Source of the DNA: Conexibacter woesei DSM 14684
GTDB taxonomy: Bacteria > Actinomycetota > Thermoleophilia > Solirubrobacterales > Solirubrobacteraceae
NCBI RefSeq assembly: GCF_000025265.1
Contig: NC_013739.1
Coordinates: 372,001 to 436,000 of the forward strand
DNA: 64,000 nucleotides
Direction: 5' to 3'
Translations under genes and position numbers: made by a program
In this document: in pieces, positions 1-7,686 of the stretch
How the letters are laid out: every line of letters starts with the position of its first letter
Numbering within the stretch: the first letter of the stretch is position 1
Notes under the pieces: model-generated
Told to the model about the DNA's origin: nothing
Database searches by the model: none
The model's input: only the letters and a program-made list of their open reading frames with translations

Positions 1-1291
1 GGATCTCGATGCGGTGGCCGCCGGCGCGCATGCCGCTCCGCTCGTGGGGCGAGACGCAGCGCTCCCACGGCCCGTCGTCGAGCCGGCACTCGTAGCTCGC
101 CGCCGCGGGGTCGACGGCGAACGCCACGCGCACGCTGCGCGAGCGCGTCAGCGCTCCGGGCGATTCGGTCACGGTCACCGCCGGCGCCGGCGCCGGCGCC
201 GGAGCCGGCGCGGGCAGGGCGGGCCCGGGGCTGGGGCCGCCCGGCGGCGTGACGGGCGGGCCGCCGGGATCGACCGGAGCGCCGCCGATCACCTGCGCGG
301 CCGCCGACGTCACGCTCGCGCTCGTACGGCGCGTGCCGGTGACGCGGCAGGCGACCGCGCTGCCGGCGTCCGCGCCGGTGACGGCATACGTTGCGCCGTC
401 GGCGCCGGCGATCGGCGCGCCGTCACGCAGCCAGGCGTAGGACAGCGCCACGTCGGCGGGCCAGTCGGCGACCGCGCACGACAGCGTCTCGCCCGGGCGG
501 GAGGACGCCGGCAGCGTCGCGCTGCCGGCGTCGAAGCCGAGGCGGCTGGCGTCGATCCGCAGCGTCGAGCCGCTCGTCTTGCGCTCGGCGACGAAGACGT
601 CGACGTCGTGCAGCGCTCCTCTCACGAGCCCGAGGCTCGCCGCCTGCTGGTCGAGGTCGACCGTGCTCGATGCCGGGCCGTGAACGCCGCCGACGTCGGC
701 TGCCAGCCGGCCGTTGACGAAGATCCAGATGTCGTCGTCGCCGGTGACGGTGATCGTCTCCCCGCCCGTGTAGCGGATCTCCGAGTGCAGCTCGACGGTG
801 AAGCTGAAGTTGTGCGGGAGGTTGTCGCTGCCGGTGCGCGCCGGCTCCTTGCCCGCTCTGACCCAGCCGCTGCCGTCGAGCGGGAAGAAGCCGCCGGAGG
901 CGTCGTAGCGGTAGCGCCCGTTCGGCTGCCGTGCGATCGACAGCGCGATCGGCTCGGCGAGGTTGACGTCCGGTGTGTCCGCGAACCACTGCTCGAACGC
1001 CGCCCGGCCGTGCGTCGTCGCCGACCCGGCACCGAGCTCGCCCTTGTTGTAGACCGGCGTGCCGTCGGGGCCGAGCGTCGTTCTGACGATCCCGCTCTCG
1101 AACCCGCTCGCGTTCTCGAAGTCGATGTGCCCGCGCGGGAGCCCCTGGCCCGCCGGCAGGTCGTAGCCGCGGAAGTCGCGCGCGGTCCCTTCCAGTGTCA
1201 GCGAGGCGGGCGGGTCGGCGGCGCTCGCGGCGGCCGGCGGGAGGCTGAGGGCGGCGGCGAGCAGCGCGCTCGCGAGCAGTCGGCGATGCAT
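1..1291 (-). CDS. secreted fibro-slime domain protein (3' end outside window)
   Basis: Begins at ATG 1289-1291 and runs off the left edge with 430 codons visible. The N-terminus is a Sec signal peptide (MHRRLLASALLAAALSL followed by AASA). Next comes a roughly 230-residue fibro-slime/PA14-like domain: GTARDFRGYDLPAG near residue 35, FEQWFADTPDVN near 95, and the hallmark TVTGDDDIWIFVNGRLAADVGG with VHGP around 185-210. An Ig-like stretch follows (GETLSCAVADWPADVALSYAWLRDG), then an Ala-Pro linker and the start of another beta domain. The fibro-slime family is known from surface and slime proteins; binding or adhesion on the cell surface is inference. Several Arg codons are AGA. No regulator is adjacent. 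Confidence 0.85.
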   Translation of the reverse strand, partial: MHRRLLASALLAAALSLPPAAASAADPPASLTLEGTARDFRGYDLPAGQGLPRGHIDFENASGFESGIVRTTLGPDGTPVYNKGELGAGSATTHGRAAFEQWFADTPDVNLAEPIALSIARQPNGRYRYDASGGFFPLDGSGWVRAGKEPARTGSDNLPHNFSFTVELHSEIRYTGGETITVTGDDDIWIFVNGRLAADVGGVHGPASSTVDLDQQAASLGLVRGALHDVDVFVAERKTSGSTLRIDASRLGFDAGSATLPASSRPGETLSCAVADWPADVALSYAWLRDGAPIAGADGATYAVTGADAGSAVACRVTGTRRTSASVTSAAAQVIGGAPVDPGGPPVTPPGGPSPGPALPAPAPAPAPAPAVTVTESPGALTRSRSVRVAFAVDPAAASYECRLDDGPWERCVSPHERSGMRAGGHRIEI

Positions 1292-1355
1292 CGGCGGAAT
1301 GCTACGGGGCGAGCGATGGCGCGCCAGCCGAGCTGGCCGCGCGTACGATGGAGCG

Positions 1356-2195
1356 ATGCGGTCGCGCAGCTTCAAGCAGGTCGACGTCTTCGGCGAAGGG
1401 CCGCTGTGCGGCAACCCGGTCGCGGTCGTGCTCGACGGCGACGGGCTCGACACCGCCACGATGCAGCGCTTCGCGCACTGGACCAACCTGTCGGAGACGA
1501 CGTTCGTGCTGCCGCCCACCCACGCGGGCGCCGACTACCGCGTGCGGATCTTCACGCCGGTCGGCGAGCTGCCGTTCGCCGGCCACCCGACGCTCGGCAC
1601 CTGCCACGCCTGGCTGGAGGCCGGCGGCGGTCGCGGCGGCGCGGGCGCGGAGCGGATCGTGCAGGAGTGCGGCGCCGGCCTCGTCGAGATCCGCCGCACG
1701 CCCGGCGGGCTCGCCTTCGCGGGACCGCCGCTCGTCCGCTCCGGCGCCGTCGAGCCGGCGCTGCTCGCCGACGTGACGGCCGCGCTCGGGATCGCGCCGG
1801 ACGACGTCGTCGCCGCCGAGTGGGTCGACAACGGGCCCGGCTGGCTGGCGGTCCTGCTCGGCTCCGCGCAGCAGGTGCTCGCGCTGGCGCCGTCGTTCAT
1901 CGACCTCGACGTCGGCGTCGTCGGTCCGCACCCGCCCGGCTCCGAGGAGGCGATCGAGGTGCGCGCGTTCTTCCCGAAGGACGGAACGCTGGTCGAGGAT
2001 CCGGTCACCGGCAGCCTCAACGCCTCGCTCGCCGACTGGCTGCTGCGCAGCAGCCGGCTGAGCGCGCCCTACGTCGCGCGGCAGGGCACCGCGCTCGGCC
2101 GCGCGGGCCGCGTCCACGTGACGCGCGACGACGACGGCACGATCTGGGTCGCCGGCGCGACCGTGACCTGCCTCGACGGCGTCGCGACGATCTGA
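1356..2195 (+). CDS. PhzF-family isomerase/epimerase-like protein
   Basis: 279 residues, start ATG 1356 chosen because the conserved opening SFKQVDVFGEGPLCGNPVAVV follows at once; an upstream in-frame start at 1299 would add 19 unrelated residues. The protein shows the family's duplicated fold marks: NLSETTFVL with the likely catalytic Glu47 (equivalent to Glu45 of PhzF), the GELPFAGHPTLGT segment around residue 70, and EDPVTGSLNASLADWL near 215. PhzF itself isomerises trans-2,3-dihydro-3-hydroxyanthranilate, but most homologues lie outside phenazine pathways and their substrate is unknown. No phenazine genes are nearby, so only the family is assigned. It is convergent with the response regulator gene, with a hairpin between them. 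Confidence 0.9.
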   Translation: MRSRSFKQVDVFGEGPLCGNPVAVVLDGDGLDTATMQRFAHWTNLSETTFVLPPTHAGADYRVRIFTPVGELPFAGHPTLGTCHAWLEAGGGRGGAGAERIVQECGAGLVEIRRTPGGLAFAGPPLVRSGAVEPALLADVTAALGIAPDDVVAAEWVDNGPGWLAVLLGSAQQVLALAPSFIDLDVGVVGPHPPGSEEAIEVRAFFPKDGTLVEDPVTGSLNASLADWLLRSSRLSAPYVARQGTALGRAGRVHVTRDDDGTIWVAGATVTCLDGVATI

Positions 2196-2207
2196 GCGGG
2201 CCGCGGT

Positions 2208-2228
2208 GCGGCGCACGCCGGGCGCCGC
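2208..2228. terminator. GC hairpin between convergent genes
   Basis: Arms GCGGCGC and GCGCCGC (7 bp, perfect) flank a 7-nt loop and end exactly where the response-regulator stop codon begins. It probably terminates both converging genes, although no T-tract follows. Confidence 0.5.
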
Positions 2229-2891
2229 TCAGCCGCGCGGCGTGTCGAGCAGGCCGGCGTCGAACGCGACGAGCGCGACCTGCACGCGGTTGGCCGCCTC
2301 GAGCTTGTCGAGCAGGCGGCTGACGTGCGTCTTCACCGTCGCCTCGCTCATCTGCAGGCGGCGGCCGGCCTCGGCGTTCGAGCAGCCCTCCGCGACGAGC
2401 GCGAGCACCTCGCGCTCGCGCGGCGTCAGCCGCCGCAGCCGCTCGCGCGCGAGCGCGCCCTGCGCGCTGCGGCCGGAGGCGAACGTCTCGATCAGCCGGC
2501 GCGTGACGACCGGCGAGAGCATCGCCTCGCCGCCCGCGACGACGCGGATCGCGTGCAGCAGCTCGCGCGGCGGCGTGTCCTTCAGCAGGAAGCCCGCGGC
2601 GCCCGCGCGCAGCGCGTCGTGGACGTACTCGTCGAGGTGGAAGGTCGTCAGCACGATCACGCGCGGCGGCGCCGCGAGCGCGGCCAGCTCGCGCGTCGCC
2701 GCGAGCCCGTCGAGTCGTGGCATGCGGATGTCCATCAGGACGACGTCGGGCCGGTGGGCGAGCGTCTCGGTCACCGCCGCGCGGCCGTCCGCCGCCTCGG
2801 CCGCGACGCGCACGTCGTCGGTCGACTCGACGATCATCCGCAGACCCGAGCGCACGAGCGCCTCGTCGTCGGCGATCAGGACGCGGATCAC
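2229..2891 (-). CDS. NarL/LuxR-family response regulator
   Basis: 220 residues. The receiver domain carries the acidic pair DD8-9, the phosphoacceptor Asp54 in VVLMDIRMP, a conserved Thr in VIVLTTF and Lys in FLLKDTPP. A LuxR-type HTH covers the last ~65 residues (LTPREREVLALVAEGCSNAEAGRRLQ in family form). The start is GTG 2889-2891, overlapping the kinase stop codon by 4 bp (GTGA), so the pair is translationally coupled. It should receive phosphate from the upstream kinase and bind DNA. Its targets are not known; the divergent ABC ATPase gene is the closest candidate. Confidence 0.95.
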   Translation of the reverse strand: MIRVLIADDEALVRSGLRMIVESTDDVRVAAEAADGRAAVTETLAHRPDVVLMDIRMPRLDGLAATRELAALAAPPRVIVLTTFHLDEYVHDALRAGAAGFLLKDTPPRELLHAIRVVAGGEAMLSPVVTRRLIETFASGRSAQGALARERLRRLTPREREVLALVAEGCSNAEAGRRLQMSEATVKTHVSRLLDKLEAANRVQVALVAFDAGLLDTPRG

Positions 2892-4129
2892 GCCGGCAGC
2901 CGTGCGCTGAGGTGGAAGCCGCCGTCGAGCGTCGGCTCGGCGTGCAGCTCGCCGCCGGCGAGCGCGACGCGCTCACGCAGGCCGAGGAGGCCGTGGCCGC
3001 CGCCGCCGCCGGCGCCGCCGCTGCTCGCGAGCGGCGGCGTGCTGTGGACGCCGTCCGCGCTCGCGGCGCCGCCCTCCGCGCGCCCGCCGTCTCCGTCCGG
3101 CGCGACCGGCCGCCCGCCGTTGCGAACGCTGACGGCGAGCGCGCCGTCGCCGTAGGCGAGCCGCACCGCGACGGTCGTCCCGGGCGCGTGGCGGCGCGCG
3201 TTCGTCAGCCCCTCCTGCACGAGCCGGTAGGCGGTCCGCTCGACGCCCGCGGACAGCGGCCGTCGCTCACCCTCGACCGCCAGCTCCAGCGCGGCGCCGG
3301 TCGCGCGCCAGTCGCTCAGCAGCACGTCGAGGTCGTCGAGCGTCGGCTGCGGCGCGAGCGGCACCGCGGGCGCGGCGCCGTCGTCGGCGCGCAGCACGCC
3401 GACGATCTCGCCCAGCTCGCGCAGCGCCTGGCGGCCCGTCGTGCGGATCGTGTGCGCTGCCGCTTCGGCCTGCCCGTGGTCGCGGCCGAGCGCCAGCTCG
3501 AGCGCGCCGGCGTGCAGGACCATCAGCGACACGCGATGCGCGATCACGTCGTGCATCTCGCGCGCGATCGCGGTGCGCTCGTCGGCACGCGCGCGGGAGG
3601 CGACGAGGTCGTGCTCGCGCTCCAGCGTCCGCGTGCGCTCGCGCAGCTGCTCGATCAGCCGCCGCCGCGCGTTGACGTAGAGGCCGACGAACGTCGCCGT
3701 CAGGCCGGCGACCGTCATCTCGGAGACGTCGAAGTGGAGCGCGCCGTCGGCGACGCTCGGCCCGCAGCCGCGCGCGAGGCCGACGAGCGCCAGCGCCCAC
3801 ACGACGCGGTCGCCGCCGCGGGCGGCCGCGAGCGTGTAGCTCGCCACCAGGAACGGCAGCACGACGCCGTCGAGGCACCAGCCGGCGAGCCCGGCGAGCG
3901 CGACCGGCAGCGGGAACCGGCGGCGCCAGAGCAGCGCGACCGACGCGAGTGCCGCGACGGTGACGCTCGCCGCCTGCCCGTTCAGGATCCCGGTCGCCGC
4001 CTGCTCAGAGCTGTTCCCGACGGAGACGAACAGCGCCACCAGGACGAGCGCGACGTCGCCGGCAGTCGCGGACCACGGCGGTCGCTCGACCTGCGGGAAC
4101 AGCCACCGACCCTGAGACTCGACCGTCAT
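2888..4129 (-). CDS. DesK/NarX-type sensor histidine kinase
   Basis: 413 residues from ATG 4127-4129 (MTVESQGRW). About five hydrophobic segments occupy residues ~24-155 with almost no extracellular loop, suggesting sensing in the membrane. A HisKA_3 dimerisation helix follows with AREMHDVIAHRVSLM (His193), then a HATPase domain with the N-box EGLTNARRHAPG and the G-box GGHGLLGLRERV. An Ala/Gly-rich insert separates the two ATP-lid segments. It precedes and overlaps the response-regulator gene. This architecture is typical of LiaS/DesK-like kinases that sense envelope stress or drugs; the ligand here is unknown. Confidence 0.95.
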   Translation of the reverse strand: MTVESQGRWLFPQVERPPWSATAGDVALVLVALFVSVGNSSEQAATGILNGQAASVTVAALASVALLWRRRFPLPVALAGLAGWCLDGVVLPFLVASYTLAAARGGDRVVWALALVGLARGCGPSVADGALHFDVSEMTVAGLTATFVGLYVNARRRLIEQLRERTRTLEREHDLVASRARADERTAIAREMHDVIAHRVSLMVLHAGALELALGRDHGQAEAAAHTIRTTGRQALRELGEIVGVLRADDGAAPAVPLAPQPTLDDLDVLLSDWRATGAALELAVEGERRPLSAGVERTAYRLVQEGLTNARRHAPGTTVAVRLAYGDGALAVSVRNGGRPVAPDGDGGRAEGGAASADGVHSTPPLASSGGAGGGGGHGLLGLRERVALAGGELHAEPTLDGGFHLSARLPA

Positions 4130-4267
4130 CGTCGCGGCCGAGTGTAGAACCGTGCCGCATCCCGCCACATCCGACGAAAGACGGACGGCACGGCGCGACG
4201 ATCGGATGACGTCGGCAGCGACGGCGGGGCGATCCGCGCGGCGTCGCGCCCCGTCACGGTCGGTTCC

Positions 4268-5050
4268 ATGCTCCCGTCCACGATCATCTCCGCCGTCGGC
4301 GTCACCCGGACCCACGGCGCAGGCGACGAAGCGGTGCACGCGCTCGACGGCGTCTCGGTCGACGTCCCGGCCGGCCGCCTCACCGCGATCAGCGGATCGC
4401 CGGGCGCGGGCAAGACGACGCTCGCGCACCTGCTCGGCGGACTCGACCGGCCGACCGCCGGCAGCATCGAGGTCGACGGCATCGAGCTGACCGCGCTCGA
4501 CGACGACGACCTCGCCGCGCTGCGCCGCGACCTGTTCGGGTACGTCTTCCGCGCGCCGAACCTGCTGCCGGTCCTGACGGTCGACGAGAACGTCCTCGCG
4601 CCGCAGTGGGTCGCCGGCCGCCGTCCAGGCCGCCGGCGGCTGGAGCTGTCGATCGAGCTGGCGGGGCTCGGTGCGCACCGTAGGCTCCTGCCCGCGCAGC
4701 TGACCGGCGTCCAGCAGCAGCGCGTCGCCGTCGCGCGCGCCCTGCTGGGCGAGCCGGCGGTCGTCTTCGCCGACGAGCCGGCCGGCGACCTCGACGAGGA
4801 CGACGCGGCGGAGCTGCTCGGCCTGCTGCGGCGCGTCGTCGACGAGCTGGGGCAGACCGTCGTGCTGCTCACGCGCGACGCGCGCGCCGCGGCTGCGCTC
4901 GCGCACCGCGTCGTCACGCTCGACGGCGGACGACGCTCGATGTGCGTGGCGCCGCGGGTCCCTGGGACCCGAAACCTCGCGCACATCGGCGCGCGTGCGG
5001 CGGCCCCCGGCCGGCGGCGGCGGATCCGCGCACGGACGCCGCCCGTTTGA
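4268..5050 (+). CDS. orphan MacB/LolD-like ABC ATPase with degenerate motifs
   Basis: 260 residues from ATG 4268. The Walker A GSPGAGKTT (43-51), Walker B VVFADEP (165-171) and D-loop AGDLD are intact and the length fits MacB/LolD ATPases. Three normally conserved features are altered. The Q-loop reads FRAPN, with Arg95 where Gln is usual. The signature reads LTGVQQQR instead of LSGGQQQR. The switch region reads LLTRD, with Arg203 where His is usual. No permease gene is next to it. The last ~40 residues, after the normal family end near VVTLDGG, are Arg-rich and not family-like. It may be a decaying or regulatory ATPase; ATP hydrolysis is doubtful. It is divergent from the two-component pair. 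Confidence 0.8.
   Translation: MLPSTIISAVGVTRTHGAGDEAVHALDGVSVDVPAGRLTAISGSPGAGKTTLAHLLGGLDRPTAGSIEVDGIELTALDDDDLAALRRDLFGYVFRAPNLLPVLTVDENVLAPQWVAGRRPGRRRLELSIELAGLGAHRRLLPAQLTGVQQQRVAVARALLGEPAVVFADEPAGDLDEDDAAELLGLLRRVVDELGQTVVLLTRDARAAAALAHRVVTLDGGRRSMCVAPRVPGTRNLAHIGARAAAPGRRRRIRARTPPV
4955..4971. repeat. perfect 8-bp palindrome inside the ABC gene tail
   Basis: CGGGTCCC-T-GGGACCCG lies in the non-conserved 3' extension of the ABC ATPase reading frame, about 110 bp before the next gene. With a 1-nt centre it is more like a protein-binding site than a terminator. Its function is unknown. Confidence 0.45.
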
Positions 5051-5081
5051 CGCGCGCGCAGGCGGGGGAATCCTGCGGCGG

Positions 5082-5510
5082 GTGGGTCGCGTGCGCAACA
5101 GCCTCTTCGTCGTGCCGGCGCTGCTGGCCGCCGCCGTGCTGCTCGTGCTCGCGAGCCCGGCCGCCGACGCCGCGCGCAGACCGGCGTCGCGCGCGGCGGC
5201 GAAGGCGATCAAGCGGGTCGCCCTGAGAGCGTGCGGCTCGCCGCCCGGCGGCTGCCGCTACCTCGGCGCGCGCGTCTCGACGCGCAACGCCCGCTACGCC
5301 TGGGCCGACGTCGTCGGCGAGGGCTTCTCGGGGGTGCTGCTGAAGCGGCCGAGCGCGCGCTCGCACCGCTTCAGCGTGATCGGCACCCAGGGCGGCGGGA
5401 TCGGCTCGTGCGCCTATTGGCGCGCCCGCGCGCCGCGCCCGGTCCTGCGCGACCTGCGCGTCTCCGGCCTGCTCGACGCCTCCACCGGCGCGACCGGCCG
5501 CTGCGGCTGA
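5082..5510 (+). CDS. small secreted protein of unknown function
   Basis: About 142 residues from GTG 5082, chosen because GGCGGGGG lies some 13-20 bp upstream and a signal peptide follows directly (NSLFVVPALLAAAVLLVLAS then PAADA). An in-frame start at 4995 would add 29 non-family residues. The mature protein is basic, with three Cys (CGSPPGGC, GSCAYW, GRCG at the C-terminus), which suggests disulfides outside the cell. Its segments RYAWADVVGEGFSGVLLKR and FSVIGTQGGGIGSC resemble small secreted hypothetical proteins of actinobacteria, but no characterised family is recognised. The following 71 bp before the convergent GH5 gene hold a 17-bp direct repeat of this gene's end and nothing else. 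Confidence 0.65.
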   Translation: MGRVRNSLFVVPALLAAAVLLVLASPAADAARRPASRAAAKAIKRVALRACGSPPGGCRYLGARVSTRNARYAWADVVGEGFSGVLLKRPSARSHRFSVIGTQGGGIGSCAYWRARAPRPVLRDLRVSGLLDASTGATGRCG

Positions 5511-5581
5511 CCGGCCGCGGCCTGCCACGCTGGCCACGCCGCTGCGGCTGACCGCGCCGGTGAGGGTGCGGCGCTCCGCTC

Positions 5582-7567
5582 CTAGCGGCCGCCCGCTCTC
5601 GGTCTGGCTCTCGCTCTCGGCGCCACAGCCGTCACGACGAGCGTGCGCGCCGCGCTCGCGCTGTGCGCGCCCGCCGCGGAGACGCCGGCGCGCACCGTCA
5701 GCCGGCGTCTGGCGGCGACGGTCCCGCGCAGTTCGACGACCACGCGTGCGGAGGCCGTGCCGCGCGCGGCGAGCCGGCGCGTCGTCCAGCAGGCGGCGCC
5801 TCTGCGGGCGCCGCGCGCAGCGGTGCGCACGCGCACGCCGGCCGGCAGCCGCAGGCATGTCCGCACGTTGCTCAGCGCCTGTGAGGAGCGGTTGCGGGCG
5901 ACGAGCGTGAGCGCGACCGTCTGGCCGCGGGCGATGCGCGACCGGCTCGCGCGCAGCGTCAGCGCGAGCCGCGCTCTCGCCGGCGTTCTCGGGACGGATC
6001 TCGGCTCCGGCTTCGGGGCCGGCGGAACCGGCGGCTTGGGCGGCTCCGGCGGCGCGGGACGCTCGCCGCACGGCGCGAGGTCGTAGCCGCACTGGTCGAC
6101 CTCCAGCGGCGTTCTCGTCACGCCGTCGCTGCGCGGAGTCACCGTGACGGACACGTCGCTCGCGCCGCCGTCGGCCGCGACCTGCAGCCACGGTGATGTC
6201 GGGTCGGAGGTGACCTTCCCGCCTCTCACGGTGACGCTGTAGCCGGTCGGGTACTTCGCGCGTGGGATGAAGACGACCGTCTTCGGCTCGCCGGCGAAGC
6301 TGCCGCCGCCGGCGCGCTGCGTCGAGTACGTCAGCTGCGCGACTCTCGTGGAGCGGTCGAAGCTCCATCTCTGCGGCGTCCCGGCGATCGCCATCGGGTA
6401 CGGCACGACGAGCGCGTCGACCTTCGCCGGCTTGGCGTTCGCGAGGCTGGCCGGCTTCTGCTCGTCGATCAGGAAGCGCTGCTGCTGCGGGCCGCTGCCG
6501 TCGAGCTGCGCGTTGTAGGCGTAGACCGCCCAGGGCGCGAACGCGCGGTCGGCGGCGTCGACGAGCGCGGTCTGCTCGCGCAGCTCGTCGGTCGCGCTGA
6601 ACTCGCCGAGGTAATAGGGGAAGCGCTCTCTCCCGACGTAGTCGATCACCTGGTCGAGCTGTCTCTGGTTGAGCCCGATGCAGCGATCGATCATCTCGTC
6701 GCCGATCGGGGCGTCGTAGAACGTCGAGAACAGCGTCTCGATGCAGTAGTTGTGGTCGGAGTAGCCGACGGCGCCGAGGTCGGCCCGTCTGAGCGGGAGC
6801 GGCAGCGGGCTGTACTGGCTGGCCGGCTCGTCCTCGAGGAACAGCAGGTGGTCGCCGTCGATCCGCCTGATCGCCGCGTTCGTCTGCTGGTAGAGCGTGC
6901 GGATGCGCTCGGGCGTCGTCTGCCGCGGCTCGTTGACGACGTTGTAGCCGATGATGTTGCGGTGGGACTTGAAGCGCTCGGCGGCGATCTCCCACCAGCG
7001 GACGAAGTGGTCGCGCAGCCCGACGCCGTCGGCCGCCGGTGCGTTCTCGTGGAACGAGTCCCACGCCGCCATGCACTGCTCGTGCGTGAGCACGCCGGTG
7101 GTCGTTCTGGGCGTGAGCATCCAGTCGGGGAACCCGTCGCCGACGAGTCCGGCGATCAGCGGACAGCGGCGTGAGTAGTTGTCCTGGTTGAGGACCATGA
7201 ACGTGCCGATGCCGTAGGAGCCGAGCAGTCTGTCGTAGTCGGCGAACTTGCCCAGGTACTCCATGTCGACGTTGCCGATGTCGGGCTCCAGCGCCTCGGG
7301 CTCGAAGCCGAAGCGGATGCCGGTGAAGCCGAGGTCCGCGAGCAGGCGCGCGTCGTCTCTGCCGAGGAAGGCCGGGTGCAGCGGCGGCAGCGTGGTGACG
7401 GCGTTGAAGCCGTGCGGGGTGAAGACGCGGCCGTCCGGATACGTGATGTAGCGGTCGGCGCCGCCGAAGTAGCCCGGCGCCGCGGAGGCCGGCGCGGCGA
7501 GCGCCAGCGCGGCCAGGCAGGGGCCGACGATCGCCGCGCCCAGGCGGGCAGCGGTGCGTTTGAACAT
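5582..7567 (-). CDS. secreted GH5-family glycoside hydrolase (endoglycoceramidase-like)
   Basis: 661 residues from ATG 7565-7567, with an AGGAGGG ribosome site 7 bp upstream and a signal peptide ending near ASAAPGYFGG. The catalytic barrel spans ~35-440: the strand motif GFTGIRFGF, the acid/base Glu213 in NVVNEPR and the nucleophile Glu322 in YYLGEFSAT, as in GH5 endoglycoceramidase-like enzymes. A Pro-rich linker (residues ~490-520) leads to a DUF11-like beta domain (VALTLVARNRSSQALSNVRTC). It should cleave a beta-glycoside or glycolipid outside the cell. It is divergent from the enolase-superfamily gene, and both share promoter palindromes that match one at the IclR/ABC-importer promoter. 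Many Arg codons are AGA. Confidence 0.88.
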   Translation of the reverse strand: MFKRTAARLGAAIVGPCLAALALAAPASAAPGYFGGADRYITYPDGRVFTPHGFNAVTTLPPLHPAFLGRDDARLLADLGFTGIRFGFEPEALEPDIGNVDMEYLGKFADYDRLLGSYGIGTFMVLNQDNYSRRCPLIAGLVGDGFPDWMLTPRTTTGVLTHEQCMAAWDSFHENAPAADGVGLRDHFVRWWEIAAERFKSHRNIIGYNVVNEPRQTTPERIRTLYQQTNAAIRRIDGDHLLFLEDEPASQYSPLPLPLRRADLGAVGYSDHNYCIETLFSTFYDAPIGDEMIDRCIGLNQRQLDQVIDYVGRERFPYYLGEFSATDELREQTALVDAADRAFAPWAVYAYNAQLDGSGPQQQRFLIDEQKPASLANAKPAKVDALVVPYPMAIAGTPQRWSFDRSTRVAQLTYSTQRAGGGSFAGEPKTVVFIPRAKYPTGYSVTVRGGKVTSDPTSPWLQVAADGGASDVSVTVTPRSDGVTRTPLEVDQCGYDLAPCGERPAPPEPPKPPVPPAPKPEPRSVPRTPARARLALTLRASRSRIARGQTVALTLVARNRSSQALSNVRTCLRLPAGVRVRTAARGARRGAACWTTRRLAARGTASARVVVELRGTVAARRRLTVRAGVSAAGAHSASAARTLVVTAVAPRARARPRAGGR

Positions 7568-7584
7568 CTCTGATCCCTCCTACG

Positions 7585-7601
7585 ATTCCAATTAATGGAA
7601 T
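7585..7601. promoter_or_regulatory. putative IclR operator 1 (GH5 / dehydratase promoter)
   Basis: ATTCCAATTAATGGAAT: arms ATTCCA/TGGAAT around a 5-bp AT-rich centre, in an AT-rich island unlike the surroundings. The 15-bp core differs at only 2 positions from the palindrome in front of the IclR and ABC-importer genes at 10475-10489. Confidence 0.7.
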
Positions 7602-7605
7602 GCTA

Positions 7606-7620
7606 TTGTAATTAATAGAA
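7606..7620. promoter_or_regulatory. putative IclR operator 2 (degenerate copy)
   Basis: TTGTAATTAATAGAA matches operator 1 at 12 of 15 positions and starts 20 bp after it, i.e. about two helical turns, on the same face of DNA. It would allow cooperative binding. Confidence 0.5.
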
Positions 7621-7686
7621 ACCCTAGGCGCAGCTCACGCGGGTGTCAAACGACCCGTGCCGCGGCGCCCCGAGAAGGAGCAGCGA

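Noticed and set aside
1302-2216. 304-codon minus-strand frame opposite the PhzF-like gene
   Set aside because: No protein-like pattern; the PhzF frame has clear family motifs over its whole length.
5496-5555. Repeat of GCCGCTGCGGCTGACCG after the small secreted protein gene
   Set aside because: Two copies 42 bp apart; most simply a local duplication of the gene's 3' end.
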